A DNA stretch of 13,794 nt from DATHGT01 sp035317605 (GTDB taxonomy: Bacteria; Methylomirabilota; Methylomirabilia; Rokubacteriales; CSP1-6): the NCBI GenBank assembly GCA_035317605.1, contig DATHGT010000024.1:1-13794 (forward strand), given 5' to 3'. Each line of letters opens with the position of its first letter. The first letter of the stretch is position 1. A program made the position numbers and the translations under genes. The notes under the pieces were generated by a model. That model did no database searches, had not been told where the DNA came from, and saw only the letters and a program-made list of their open reading frames with translations. This document shows positions 1 to 7,033 of this stretch, piece after piece.

Positions 1-225
1 CGGGAAACGGACCCCTTCCGATTTCGGTCTCTGCCCGGCTCGGTATTCTCGGTGGCTGTGCGCCAGGACCGCGACACGCGTCGAGTTCATTGCCGCACCC
101 TCGATCGGCTCCACTTGGCGGCGATGGAAGAGTTGGGGTTACGGCGACTGATGACCAACGACGTCGCCGAGGCCGCTGGCGCGGCCGCGTTAGGTTACGA
201 GGTCGTCAAACCAGGACAGCACTGA
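1..225 (+). CDS. PIN-domain protein (VapC-type toxin-like), C-terminal part
   Basis: The reading frame is open from the first base and stops at 223-225, giving the last 74 residues; the start lies outside the window. Residues 33-39 read RTLDRLHL and residues 52-54 read TND. These match the two C-terminal conserved acidic blocks of PIN-domain ribonucleases (the 'RTLDALHLA' and 'LLTND' motifs), with Asp35 and Asp54 as likely metal ligands. The end, LGYEVVKPG, is also typical of PIN proteins. Members are usually the toxin of VapBC toxin-antitoxin modules and cleave RNA with Mg2+. A VapB-like antitoxin would be expected just upstream, outside the window, so the pairing cannot be judged. The N-terminal catalytic residues are also not visible, so activity is unproven. 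Confidence 0.75.
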   Translation, partial: RETDPFRFRSLPGSVFSVAVRQDRDTRRVHCRTLDRLHLAAMEELGLRRLMTNDVAEAAGAAALGYEVVKPGQH

Positions 226-354
226 GCAGCGCCGAGCCCCCGGCGAACACACGACGGACCTTCAGCCGTGACGCCCCTCACCCCGCGCTGTACGAGGCAA
301 GGCCCGCCGTCAACCGTCGCCTGCAGTCCAACCCATCACGCGAGGAGATTTTCG

Positions 355-621
355 ATGCGGCTCGTGATCTACGTGCTCGGTCTCGCCGTGGCCCTTTCAG
401 CGAGCAGCCTGGCCGTGGCCCAGGATGCCGACGACAAGAAGTGGATCGCCCAGTGCGTACGGGACAACCGGGAAGAGGGCGCGAAAGCAGCGGTGGTGCG
501 GAAGTACTGCGAGTGCATGAACGACAAGATGGACGCGAGCGAGACCCGCTCCATCTCGCAGTGGGAAAAGACGCACAAGAAAGAAATGGACGAGTGCAGC
601 AAGCAGGCGGGCTGGAAGTAG
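355..621 (+). CDS. Small secreted four-cysteine protein, hypothetical
   Basis: An 88-residue product. The frame is open further upstream, but ATG 355 is chosen because GAGGAG at 342-347 precedes it by 7 nt and because it opens directly into a signal peptide (residues 1 to about 23, hydrophobic core LVIYVLGLAVALSASSLAVA, probable cleavage near AVA-Q). The mature part is about 65 residues, very charged (many Lys/Glu/Asp), and has four cysteines at 34, 52, 54 and 81, including a CxC pair (YCECM). It is probably periplasmic with disulfides, or a metal or cofactor binder. I do not recognise the family and no function is assigned. It converges on aroC: the two stop codons are 6 nt apart and both lie in a palindrome. 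Confidence 0.72.
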   Translation: MRLVIYVLGLAVALSASSLAVAQDADDKKWIAQCVRDNREEGAKAAVVRKYCECMNDKMDASETRSISQWEKTHKKEMDECSKQAGWK

Positions 622-632
622 TCGCGACTACT
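617..632. repeat. 16-bp perfect palindrome joining two convergent stop codons
   Basis: AGTAGTCGCGACTACT reads the same on both strands. It holds the TAG stop of the secreted protein (619-621, plus) and the TAG stop of aroC (628-630, minus). In RNA it could fold as a 6-bp stem with a CGCG loop, but it has no U-tract, so intrinsic termination is doubtful. Confidence 0.6.
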
Positions 633-1713
633 CCCCCGCGGTGATGGCGCGGTGGCGGAGGGCGTGGTCGGCGATGACCAGCGCGGCCATGGCCTCCACC
701 ATCGGCACCGCGCGCGGGAGCACGCAGGGGTCGTGGCGGCCCCGGCCGATGATCGTGGTGTCCTCGTGGTGGATGCTCACCGTGCGCTGCTCGCGCATGA
801 TCGTGGCCGTCGGCTTGAACGCGACCCGGAAGTGGATGGTCTCGCCGTTGGTGATGCCGCCCTGGATGCCGCCCGAGCGGTTCGAGCGCGTGCGCACGCG
901 CTGGTCGTCCATGTAGAACTCGTCGTTGTGCTCGGAGCCGCGCAGGTCGGTGCCGGCGAAGCCGGAGCCGATCTCGAACCCCTTGCTCGCGGGCAGGCTC
1001 ATCACGGCCTTGGCGAGGTCGGCCTCCAGCCGGTCGAACACGGGCTCGCCCCAGCCCGGCGGACAGCCGCGCACGGCGCAGCTCACGATCCCGCCCAGGG
1101 AGTCGCCGTCCTTGCGCGCGGCCTCGACGGCGGCGATCATCCGGGCGGCCACGGCGAGATCCGGGCAGCGGATCGGGGTGGCGTCGACCTGCGCGCGGGT
1201 CACGCCTTCCCGATCGCAGTCGGCGGTCAGCGCGCCGACCTTCGACACCCACGCCACCACCGTCACCCCGAAGCGCTCGGCCAGGAGCTTGCGCGCGATG
1301 GCCGCCGCGGCCACGCGGCCCGCGGTCTCGCGCGCGCTGGTGCGGCCGCCGCCGCGCCAGTCGCGGACCCCGAACTTCGCGTCGTAGGTGTAGTCGGCGT
1401 GGCTCGGGCGATACTTCTCCCGCACCTCGCGGTAGTCGCCGGGGCGCATGTCCTCGTTGGGGATCACCAGGCTGATCGGGGTGCCCAGGGTCTGGCCGTC
1501 GAAGACCCCGGAAAGGATCTTGACGGTATCCGATTCCTTACGCTGGGTGACCAGCGCGCTCTGCCCGGGCGCGCGCCGGTCGAGGTCGGGCTGGATGTCG
1601 GCCTCGGAGAGGGCCAGCCGCGCCGGGCACCCGTCGACCACGGCGCCGATGGCCCCGCCGTGCGACTCCCCCCACGTGGTGACCCGGAACAGATGCCCCC
1701 AGGTGTTGCCCAT
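628..1713 (-). CDS. aroC: Chorismate synthase
   Basis: A 361-residue protein, full length for the family (about 350-390). It converts 5-enolpyruvylshikimate-3-phosphate to chorismate, the last shikimate-pathway step, using reduced FMN; it is cytosolic and tetrameric in studied homologues. Visible signatures are the N-terminal GNTWGHLFRV and WGESHGG (residues 14-20), the RRAPGQ block near residue 47, the FMN/substrate region RGGGRTSARETAGR (about 120-133, with Thr where Ser is common), and the C-terminal RHDPCVLPRAVPMVEA signature. ATG 1713 opens directly into the conserved N-terminus, so the start is secure, though the ribosome site is weak (GAG a few bases upstream). It is divergent from ribH and has no other shikimate gene beside it. 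Confidence 0.97.
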   Translation of the reverse strand: MGNTWGHLFRVTTWGESHGGAIGAVVDGCPARLALSEADIQPDLDRRAPGQSALVTQRKESDTVKILSGVFDGQTLGTPISLVIPNEDMRPGDYREVREKYRPSHADYTYDAKFGVRDWRGGGRTSARETAGRVAAAAIARKLLAERFGVTVVAWVSKVGALTADCDREGVTRAQVDATPIRCPDLAVAARMIAAVEAARKDGDSLGGIVSCAVRGCPPGWGEPVFDRLEADLAKAVMSLPASKGFEIGSGFAGTDLRGSEHNDEFYMDDQRVRTRSNRSGGIQGGITNGETIHFRVAFKPTATIMREQRTVSIHHEDTTIIGRGRHDPCVLPRAVPMVEAMAALVIADHALRHRAITAGE

Positions 1714-1740
1714 GCGCTCAAGATAGCATTCACCCCGCGC

Positions 1741-1746
1741 TATACT
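1741..1746 (+). promoter_or_regulatory. Candidate -10 element for ribH
   Basis: TATACT lies in the short aroC-ribH divergent spacer, in an AT-richer patch of a GC-rich region, and would give a leader of roughly 50 nt before the ribH start. The -35 at 17-bp spacing (TCAAGA, 1718-1723) is poor, so this is tentative. Confidence 0.35.
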
Positions 1747-1787
1747 GAGCGGGCGTTTTTCGAAACTGTGCGCAGCGACGACACGCC

Positions 1788-1793
1788 AGGAGG
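1788..1793 (+). promoter_or_regulatory. Ribosome binding site deciding the ribH start
   Basis: AGGAGG sits directly against GTG 1794 (no spacer) but 9 nt before the in-frame GTG 1803. The spacing favours 1803 over 1794 and over ATG 1818. Confidence 0.65.
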
Positions 1794-1802
1794 GTGACGA
1801 CG

Positions 1803-2264
1803 GTGAAGAACGCGGCGATGGGCAAGCGGATCGCGTTCGTGCAGGCGTGCTGGCACCGGGACATCGTCGACCAGGGCCGCGACGCGTTCGTGGCCGAGAT
1901 GCGGCGCCACGGTATCGGGCCCGAGGGAATCGACCTCTACGAAGTCCCCGGCAGCCTCGAGATCCCGCTCCAGGCCAAGCTGCTGGCCAAGACCGGCAGA
2001 TACTCGTCGATCGTGGCCGCAGGCTTCGTGGTCAACGGCGGCATCTACCGCCACGAGTTCGTGGCCCAGACCGTGCTCGACGCGCTCATGCGCATCCAGC
2101 TCGATACCGACGTGCCGATCATCTCGATGGTGCTCACGCCCCAGAACTTCCACGAGCACGAGGCCCATCAGGAATTCTTCCACGAGCACTTCAAGGTCAA
2201 GGGCGCCGAGGCGGCCGTGGCCTGCGTGAAGACGCTGGAGAACCTCAGCAAGGTCATGGTCTGA
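1803..2264 (+). CDS. ribH: 6,7-dimethyl-8-ribityllumazine synthase, type II
   Basis: A 153-residue product from GTG 1803. It condenses 5-amino-6-ribitylaminouracil with 3,4-dihydroxybutanone phosphate to form the riboflavin precursor dimethylribityllumazine. The motifs match the type II (RibH2) branch known from Brucella and Mesorhizobium: ACWHRDIVDQ (15-24, Trp17 in the aromatic substrate-stacking position), EVPGSLEIPL (47-56), VVNGGIYRHEFVAQ (76-89) with the probable catalytic His84, and LTPQNFHEHE (111-120). RibH2 enzymes form decamers rather than the 60-mer of type I. No other rib gene is visible in the window. Its TGA stop overlaps the probable start of the downstream MFS gene, suggesting co-translation. 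An upstream start at GTG 1794 is possible but badly spaced. Confidence 0.93.
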   Translation: MKNAAMGKRIAFVQACWHRDIVDQGRDAFVAEMRRHGIGPEGIDLYEVPGSLEIPLQAKLLAKTGRYSSIVAAGFVVNGGIYRHEFVAQTVLDALMRIQLDTDVPIISMVLTPQNFHEHEAHQEFFHEHFKVKGAEAAVACVKTLENLSKVMV

Positions 2265-3496
2265 CCCTGGCGCTCCCCGCCGGGCTTCGCGCGCTGACCG
2301 AGCGCGACTATCGCCGGTACTTCGCCGGCACCATCGTCGGCCAGACCGGGACGTGGATGCAGAGCGTGACCCAGTCGTGGCTCGTGCTCGAGCTCACCGG
2401 CTCGCCGTTCAAGCTCGGCCTGATCTCCACGCTCCAGTCCGGTCCGATCCTGCTGCTCTCGCTCTTCACCGGCGTGCTCGCCGACCGCGTCACCCGTCGC
2501 TCGCTGCTCTTCGTCACCCAGGCGGCGCAGGCCTGCCTGGCCGTGACGCTCGGTCTCCTCGCCAGGGGCGGGCACGCCCGCTACTGGCACGTGGCGGTGG
2601 TGGCGGTGCTGTGGGGAATCCTGACCGCGATCGACCAGCCCGCGCGCCAGTCGATGGTGATGGAGCTGGTCGGCCGCCGTCACCTGCCGAGCGCGGTCGG
2701 ACTCAATTCGGTCTCCTTCAACGGCGCGCGCATCGTCGGCCCCGCGCTGGCCGGCGTGCTGATCGCGCGGGTCGGCCTCTCGCCCGGCTTCCTGCTCAAC
2801 GCGATCGCGTTCGCGTTCTCGATCGGCATGCTGGCCACGATTCCGGGCCGCCGCCCGGTGCCCCGCGCGGACGCCGGCACCTTCGTGGGCGACATGCTCG
2901 AGGGCCTCGCCTACGGGCTCCGCACGCCGGCCGTGCGGTTCCTCCTCGTCCTGCAGATCATCCTCAGCTTCTGCGTCTTCAACTTTTCGGTCTACGTTCC
3001 CCTGCTCGCGCGCCACGTGCTCGGCATGGGCGCGGAGGGCTTCGGTCTCTTGATGACGTGTCTCGGCGTGGGCGCGCTCGCCGCCGGGCTGACGCTGGGC
3101 GGCATCGGCGTGCTCCGCCCCGCGTTCATCGCGTGGGCGCTGATGGTCGCGTGCGCCGGTCTCGTGGGCCTCGGGCTCACCCGCGCGCTGTGGCTGGCCG
3201 CGCTGGTGCTCGCCATCACCGGCTTCTCAGGCACCATCGTGATGGCCGGCTGCAACACCGCCCTGCAGCTCGGCGCGCCCGACGCGCTCCGCGGCCGCGT
3301 GATGAGCCTCTACACGCTCCTCTCGGGCGGCGTCTTCCCGCTCGGCGCCTTCTGGGTCGGCTTCGTCTCCGAGCACTGGGGGGTGTCCCGCGCCTTCCTC
3401 ATCAACGGCGCGATCGGCCTCGTCTCCGTGAGCGCGCTGCTGCTCTGGCGGCGGTGGCGCGCCTCCGACCTGAGCGCCTGGCGTCGACGCGGCTGA
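2261..3496 (+). CDS. MFS transporter, EntS/MFS_3-like exporter
   Basis: About 411 residues, very hydrophobic, with around 12 membrane segments. The N-terminus RALTERDYRRYFAGTIVGQ, then GTWMQSVTQSWLVLELTGSP, and the loop 2-3 motif GVLADRVTRR (the MFS motif A region) match the MFS_3/EntS-like family of drug or siderophore exporters. ARIVGPALAGVL and the late LRGRVMSLYTLLSGGVFPLGA segment are also typical. No ATG, GTG or TTG precedes ATG 2356 in this frame, yet the family-conserved TM1 begins before it. The start is therefore placed at CTG 2261, which overlaps the ribH stop as CTGA and has AAGG 7 nt upstream. The substrate is unknown. The gene converges on the acyltransferase gene, leaving 26 nt between stops. 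Confidence 0.82.
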   Translation: MTLALPAGLRALTERDYRRYFAGTIVGQTGTWMQSVTQSWLVLELTGSPFKLGLISTLQSGPILLLSLFTGVLADRVTRRSLLFVTQAAQACLAVTLGLLARGGHARYWHVAVVAVLWGILTAIDQPARQSMVMELVGRRHLPSAVGLNSVSFNGARIVGPALAGVLIARVGLSPGFLLNAIAFAFSIGMLATIPGRRPVPRADAGTFVGDMLEGLAYGLRTPAVRFLLVLQIILSFCVFNFSVYVPLLARHVLGMGAEGFGLLMTCLGVGALAAGLTLGGIGVLRPAFIAWALMVACAGLVGLGLTRALWLAALVLAITGFSGTIVMAGCNTALQLGAPDALRGRVMSLYTLLSGGVFPLGAFWVGFVSEHWGVSRAFLINGAIGLVSVSALLLWRRWRASDLSAWRRRG

Positions 3497-3522
3497 ACGC
3501 CGGGCAGGGTCGAGGAGCCGTC

Positions 3523-4173
3523 TCAGACGGACGTCGCCAGCCCGACCGGCCACGCACGCCCGGCCGCTTCGATCGATGCCATCAGATCCGAGTCGACGCG
3601 GTACCCCGCGGTCAGCAGGGCGCCGACCTCTCGCTGCCACATCGTGAGCCAGCGGTCCTCGTGACGCGCCTCGACCTCCAGCACGATGGCCTGGGCGACG
3701 GTTCGGCTCCGCGGCGCGTCGTCGAAGAGGACTGGTCTCCCGACGGCGACGAAGCCGAGATCCCCGAGGAACCGGAGGCCGGGGAAGTCCGGCTCCACCG
3801 CCGCGGTGGCGATCGAGGCGCCGAGCGTCCGCAGTCTCAGCACGGTCTCCAGCATGGCCAGCCGGTAGATGCCGAGGCGGCGCGCGGGCGGCGCCACCAC
3901 CCCACGCGTCAGCTCGGCGACCTCCGCACCGCGCGGCAGCGGCGCCGCGTTCCGCGACCACGTGGCGAGGATCGACGGCTCGCCCATGGTGATGCGCACC
4001 ATGCCGGCGGGGAGCGCGTGCCGATGCACGATCACGTGACGGCTGCGTTCGTCGAACTCGTCGCCAGCCGCCGCCCCCGCGCGGGCCACCCAACCGGCCC
4101 GCAGCGTCTCCATGGCCACGCTGAATTCCGACACCAGTCGAACGGTGAGGCGGGTGAGGGAGTCGCCGTTCAT
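3523..4173 (-). CDS. GNAT-fold N-acyltransferase, FeeM/autoinducer-synthase-like
   Basis: A 216-residue product. The frame is open upstream inside the neighbouring gene, but ATG 4173 is chosen: GGAGG lies just before it and it follows the upstream TGA by 2 nt. The segment DEFDERSRHVIVHR, then AGMVRIT, then the block AEVAELTRGVVAPPARRLG (about residues 85-103) and a later LRFLGDLGFVAVGRPVLF resemble acyl-CoA/acyl-ACP-using GNAT enzymes such as the long-chain N-acyl amino acid synthase FeeM and LuxI-type synthases ('AEvSRLvV.p..Rg.g'). These make N-acyl amino acids or acyl-homoserine lactones. The acyl-donor loop is degenerate (PARRLG in place of the usual R/Q-x-x-G-x-G/A), so an ordinary GNAT or a divergent function is possible. 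It is translationally coupled to the methyltransferase fusion. Confidence 0.65.
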   Translation of the reverse strand: MNGDSLTRLTVRLVSEFSVAMETLRAGWVARAGAAAGDEFDERSRHVIVHRHALPAGMVRITMGEPSILATWSRNAAPLPRGAEVAELTRGVVAPPARRLGIYRLAMLETVLRLRTLGASIATAAVEPDFPGLRFLGDLGFVAVGRPVLFDDAPRSRTVAQAIVLEVEARHEDRWLTMWQREVGALLTAGYRVDSDLMASIEAAGRAWPVGLATSV

Positions 4174-4175
4174 GA

Positions 4176-6143
4176 TCACCTCCGCGTGGCCGACAGGGTC
4201 AGGCAGTGTCCCTGGTAGGCGGGCCGGGATTGCACGCCCTTGAACTCGAGGTCGCTGAGCCACTCCCGGACGTTCTCGGCCCGATAGCCCTCCTCGAGCG
4301 CCGCTCGGAATGCCGTGTTCACCCGCTTGACGACGTCCCACTGCTCGGCCAGCGCGGGCAGGCGGCCGGCGTGACGAAGCTCACGCTCGGTCTCCTCGAG
4401 GACGCGCGGGAGGTTGAAGCTCCGCGACGGTTCGGTGACGACGATGACACCTCCCGGCCGCAGCACGCGCCGCGCTTCCCGGAGGACCTTCTCCGGCTGT
4501 TCCACCGCGAAGAGCACCAGCAGGATGTTGACGGCGTCGAACGATTCGCTGCGCAGGCACGATAGGTCGGTCACGTCGCGTGTCATGACCTCGAGGCGCC
4601 CGTCGTCCGTGGAGCACTTCGCCTGCAGCCGCTCGAGCATCGCCACGTTGCGATCGACCGCGGTGACGCTCGCCCCCTGGTCCAGGAGCCGGCACGTCAC
4701 GTTGCCGGTGCCGGCGCCCAGATCGAGCACGGCCTTGCCGGGCGCGGGCTTGAGCAGCCGGCAATGGGTCGCCACGGTCTCCACGTAATTGGGCAGGGTC
4801 AGGAGCACCGCATCGTAGGCGTCCGCATAGCGCGAGAAGAGCAGATCGAGGTTGGGTCCGGGCTTGGGCACCTTGTAGATCCCCCGCGTGTCGATCCGGA
4901 CGTGACGGGAGACGTCGATGTACACGACCCGGGTGAGGAGGCGATGCTCGATCTGCTCGCGCATGAGGATGGCGGGCAGGAAGGCCCGGTGAAAGTAGGC
5001 GGGGTTTCGGTGCTTGGTGAGGAAGATCGGCACCTCGGCGTACAGCGGCTCCGGGGCCACGCTGAGGACGTCGGCCTGGGCGTAGAGACGGTTCTGCTCC
5101 TTGACGAAGGCCTCGTGCTGGGCCTCGTCCATCAACGAGCGGAGGTGCTCGATCAGGTCTTCGGGCGACATGCCGACCAGGTGCGTCCGGGGCAGGTCGA
5201 AGAGATCGGCCGTCTCCTGGGAGGCGTCGCCGATGCTATGGTCCTTGACCTCGACGTCGCGGAGGTCCAGCTCGACGGTGGCCGTGGGCCGAAGGTCGCC
5301 CCAGCCGAGATCCTTGGTCTCGCGCGCCGTCATCATCTCGACCACCGCGTCCACCGTCTGGCCGATCGCGTCGGGGGACATCGAGGTCGGGTTCTCGGGC
5401 AGCATGATCGTCCGCCGGTTGAGGAGGTCGAACGGGAGGTCGCCCTGGGGGGCCAGGATGACGAGGGGCTTTCCCGTGGCCAACCGATAGCCGACTTCCA
5501 CCATCACGTTGGGGTTCCAGGGCCGCGTCCCCAGGTACGCCACCACGTGATCGGCCGCGAACAACGCGTTCGAGATGTCGGCCCAGACGTCCGCCCCCTC
5601 CTGCTCCAGCGGATGCACCACCAGACAGCGCGGCAGGAGCCGCTGGCACGCGGGCGCGATCAGCTGGCGAAAGATCCAGTCGGACAGCCGTCGCGTGTCG
5701 CTCTCGGGCTCGCCGAGCGGCGTGATCACGAAGCACCGGCGGGTCCCGGGTGGGAGGGACCGGCACGCCTCGTGGCCGGCGATGGTCTCGGCCGGCAGGT
5801 AACGCGCCCGCACCCGCGGCGCCAATTGCCGATGGAGCGGCCGCGCCAGGATGGTCTCGCCGGGGGCGGCGGCGTTCACCAGCTGCGACGCCGGGAGAAC
5901 GTCGCCGGCCACGCCGGCCTGCCAGCGGTCGACGGCGCGGTCCACCGCCAAGCTGTGCAGCCGGCCCGCGGCCCGGTGAGCGTGGGTGGCGCTCGGGGTC
6001 TCCAGCAGAATGAGGTCGCCGGCCACGGACAGCTTGTCGACGAGGCCTTGGAGGCGACCCTCGAGACCGTCCCGGAGCTCCTTCATGTCCGGAATCGTCG
6101 CCGGCGCCGACCCCGTAGGCTTGACCGCCATCATGACCGTCAT
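4176..6143 (-). CDS. NDT/TIR-like + PAS-like + SAM methyltransferase fusion protein
   Basis: A 655-residue cytosolic protein with no membrane segment. Residues about 18-125 resemble a worn class III nucleotide-cyclase fold (SVAGDLILLETPSA, then LVNAAAPGETILARPLH) without its metal-binding aspartates; this is tentative. Residues 136-232 form a nucleoside 2-deoxyribosyltransferase/TIR-like domain: CFVITPLG at 137-144 and NPNVMVEVGYRLATGKP at 210-226, with Glu216 in the catalytic-Glu position. Residues about 300-412 look like a PAS domain (TADLFDLPRTHLVGMSPEDL; later RAFLPAI and VVYIDVSRHV). Residues 455-575 are a class I SAM methyltransferase: VLDLGAGTGN (motif I), AVDRN (acidic end of strand 2), FDAVNILLVL and RVLRPGGVIVVTEP. 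ATG 6143 has AGGAGG 6 nt upstream. It is the first gene of an operon with the acyltransferase. The substrate is unknown. Confidence 0.8.
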   Translation of the reverse strand: MTVMMAVKPTGSAPATIPDMKELRDGLEGRLQGLVDKLSVAGDLILLETPSATHAHRAAGRLHSLAVDRAVDRWQAGVAGDVLPASQLVNAAAPGETILARPLHRQLAPRVRARYLPAETIAGHEACRSLPPGTRRCFVITPLGEPESDTRRLSDWIFRQLIAPACQRLLPRCLVVHPLEQEGADVWADISNALFAADHVVAYLGTRPWNPNVMVEVGYRLATGKPLVILAPQGDLPFDLLNRRTIMLPENPTSMSPDAIGQTVDAVVEMMTARETKDLGWGDLRPTATVELDLRDVEVKDHSIGDASQETADLFDLPRTHLVGMSPEDLIEHLRSLMDEAQHEAFVKEQNRLYAQADVLSVAPEPLYAEVPIFLTKHRNPAYFHRAFLPAILMREQIEHRLLTRVVYIDVSRHVRIDTRGIYKVPKPGPNLDLLFSRYADAYDAVLLTLPNYVETVATHCRLLKPAPGKAVLDLGAGTGNVTCRLLDQGASVTAVDRNVAMLERLQAKCSTDDGRLEVMTRDVTDLSCLRSESFDAVNILLVLFAVEQPEKVLREARRVLRPGGVIVVTEPSRSFNLPRVLEETERELRHAGRLPALAEQWDVVKRVNTAFRAALEEGYRAENVREWLSDLEFKGVQSRPAYQGHCLTLSATRR

Positions 6144-6302
6144 GGCACCCCTCCTGAGCGGACGTCACGCTCGTTCTCGTTCGTCCGCGCGCGTCGACAG
6201 GGGCAAGCGGCGTGCCACGCCGAGACACCCCAGAATCGTGGGCTTTGACAGAACGGTCGATGTAAAGACCTAAGAATACTCAACGACCACCACCACCAAT
6301 CA

Positions 6303-6337
6303 GTGAGCAGTGGCCGGTGTGTGAGCAGTGGCCGGTG
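6303..6337. repeat. Tandem 18-bp direct repeat, two copies
   Basis: GTGAGCAGTGGCCGGTG occurs at 6303-6319 and 6321-6337, separated by one T, immediately beyond the cupin stop codon. The 195-nt gap between the cupin and the fusion gene is otherwise without a gene and has an AT-richer patch (about 6240-6300) that may hold the promoter of the 6143-3523 operon. Short multiple repeats of this kind occur at IS21-family ends, but no transposase is present here, so origin as an element scar is speculative. Confidence 0.6.
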
Positions 6338-6338
6338 A

Positions 6339-6896
6339 TCAGGTGGGCGAGAGGGGGCCTCCCGAGGGCCGCTTGGCGTCGACGAGGATGAACGCGACGA
6401 GGCAGGCGGCGTCGCTCCGGTTGCTCCACGCGTGGTTGGTCCCGCGCTGGATCAGGCAGTCGCCGGCGCGCATGAGCGTCTCACCGCCGTCCATGACGGC
6501 CCAGATCTCGCCGGACAGCACGATCGCGTAGTCGACCGAGTGCGTGCGGTGCATGCCAGGGTGCCGCGAGGGGGAGGGATCGAGCGCCTCGCCGGCCCCG
6601 ATGGCCTCGAACGCCTTCACGCGATCGAACGTCCCCGCGATCTGCGCGTCGGGCGGAAACTCCACGACGCGGAAGATCGTGCCCCGCGGCGGCGGCTCCA
6701 GCACGATCGTGCGCGCCGCCGGATCGCCGGCCACGGTGTTGTCGGCGGGCGCGTCGTGAGTGACCCACAGATCCGTCATCCCGAACGCCGGCGAGTCGGA
6801 GATCGCGATCGTGTTCGGCGACGGCCCGTCGCTCGCTATGATGGACCTCCCCTGCGCGTCGTGTCCCGTGATCACCCGTCGAATCGGTTTCAGCAT
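6339..6896 (-). CDS. Cupin-domain protein
   Basis: A 185-residue product. ATG 6896 is preferred over upstream in-frame starts because GGGAGGA lies about 10 nt before it. The C-terminal half is a single cupin barrel: GMHRTHSVDYAIVLSGE (114-130) is cupin motif 1 with His116 and His119, and GDCLIQRGTNHAW (145-157) is motif 2 with His155. These could bind a metal, although the usual HxH pair is spaced as HxxH. The N-terminal half (residues 1-100) contains beta-rich segments such as RGTIFRVVEFPP that precede the cupin in this family. Proteins of this type are mostly uncharacterised small-molecule binding or dioxygenase-like proteins. It runs in the same direction as the fusion operon but 195 nt away. 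Confidence 0.85.
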   Translation of the reverse strand: MLKPIRRVITGHDAQGRSIIASDGPSPNTIAISDSPAFGMTDLWVTHDAPADNTVAGDPAARTIVLEPPPRGTIFRVVEFPPDAQIAGTFDRVKAFEAIGAGEALDPSPSRHPGMHRTHSVDYAIVLSGEIWAVMDGGETLMRAGDCLIQRGTNHAWSNRSDAACLVAFILVDAKRPSGGPLSPT

Positions 6897-6942
6897 ATCG
6901 ATCGATTCCTCCCCTCGAGGAGCTGGCTGCACATCATTCTGC

Positions 6943-6973
6943 TTGACAACGGCTGGGGGAGAGCCCATAGATG
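6943..6973 (+). promoter_or_regulatory. Probable sigma70-type promoter of the first propeller gene
   Basis: TTGACA (6943-6948) is followed after 19 bp by TAGATG (6968-6973), about 60 nt before ATG 7034. The same arrangement, TTGACAA, 14 bp, then CCATAGAT, stands before the paralogue at 9180-9210. The conservation supports it, although a 19-bp spacer is long. Confidence 0.6.
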
Positions 6974-7033
6974 CGCGCTGGGGGAATTGGGCGGCGGACG
7001 AGGGGTCTCAGTCCGTTCCGAGGAGGACGCCCA

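Noticed and set aside
652..1797. Plus-strand open frame antisense to aroC
   Set aside because: Composition is Ala/Arg/His/Gly-rich and it lies fully over a certain chorismate synthase.
3500..3540. Hairpin CCGTCTCAGACGG between the convergent MFS and acyltransferase genes as a terminator
   Set aside because: The loop would be too tight, the stem is short, and there is no T-tract on either strand.
6245..6277. Plus-strand TTGACA followed by TAAGAAT as a promoter
   Set aside because: The spacer is about 20 bp and there is no plus-strand gene until 7034, which has a better promoter of its own.
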